Shown here in pieces: positions 40,365 through 40,459 of a DNA stretch of 40,459 bases. The stretch's first letter is position 1. Each line of letters begins with the position of its first letter. This DNA comes from Coriobacteriia bacterium (GTDB taxonomy: Bacteria > Actinomycetota > Coriobacteriia > Anaerosomatales > Kmv31). The stretch covers positions 1 to 40,459 of the forward strand of contig JACUUM010000020.1 of NCBI GenBank assembly GCA_014859305.1, read 5' to 3'. Made by a program: the position numbers and the translations under genes. The notes beneath the pieces were generated by a model that was not told the origin of the DNA, ran no database searches, and was given only the letters and a program-made list of their open reading frames with translations.

Positions 40365-40459
<95 letters not shown>

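Overview
The window is about 40 kb of very GC-rich, gene-dense bacterial DNA. Frequent GTG starts, many GTGA/ATGA stop-start overlaps, strong Shine-Dalgarno sequences, bacterial Ku plus multidomain LigD, DrrAB-like exporters and tRNAs with encoded CCA ends fit a deep-branching, mainly anaerobic or facultative actinobacterium (Actinomycetota, possibly near Coriobacteriia). That placement is inference; no rRNA is present. I saw no CRISPR array, insertion sequence, prophage or replication origin.

Layout. 1-4.9 kb: nickel-pincer cofactor genes larC (cut by the window edge) and larB, divergent from a membrane diguanylate cyclase coupled to pheA (prephenate dehydratase), then a small membrane protein and a PHP-family phosphoesterase. 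4.9-7.1 kb (minus): an ApgM-type phosphoglycerate mutase and a divergent PP-loop-like protein with a CxxC motif. 7.2-10.4 kb (minus): a respiratory operon encoding a membrane protein, a Rieske protein, a b6-type cytochrome b with the heme c_n cysteine, subunit IV and an 11-heme cytochrome c. 10.5-13.0 kb (minus): a PhoR/PhoB-like two-component pair, with an 11-bp-period direct repeat lying between it and the respiratory operon.

13.1-17.3 kb (plus): serS, a 49-aa lmo0937-type membrane protein behind a good sigma-B-like promoter, and a continuous 807-aa fusion of glucose-6-phosphate dehydrogenase with 6-phosphogluconate dehydrogenase. The fusion joins the two NADPH-yielding steps of the oxidative pentose phosphate pathway and is the most unusual gene here. 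17.4-20.0 kb (minus): a PEGA/beta-propeller protein, a SLOG/LOG-like protein, tRNA-Arg(ACG) and tRNA-Ser(GCT). 20.1-24.3 kb (minus): a three-PAS histidine kinase and a PAS-GAF-GAF-SpoIIE phosphatase. 24.4-28.5 kb: a propeller lipoprotein, a ferritin-like protein behind a second, weaker sigma-B-like promoter, a decayed-gene region, tRNA-Ser(TGA), tadA and two small unknown genes.

28.5-34.4 kb: a DNA-repair region with ligD and ku (both minus) and a Tag-like glycosylase homologue (plus). Between ligD and ku sits a TetR regulator coupled to a NapH-like iron-sulfur membrane protein. 34.4-36.8 kb: a MarR-DrrA-DrrB-type efflux operon with a probably leaderless first gene. 36.8-40.1 kb: a class II Fic protein (minus), a membrane ClpP-fold protease and alanine dehydrogenase. 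The window ends with tRNA-Ser(GGA) and tRNA-Ser(CGA).

Themes: all four expected serine tRNA species and seryl-tRNA synthetase lie in one 40-kb stretch, and TadA lies near its substrate tRNA-Arg(ACG). Respiration, two-component sensing and stress signalling (sigma-B-like promoters, SpoIIE phosphatase, NHEJ, ferritin-like protein) are over-represented.
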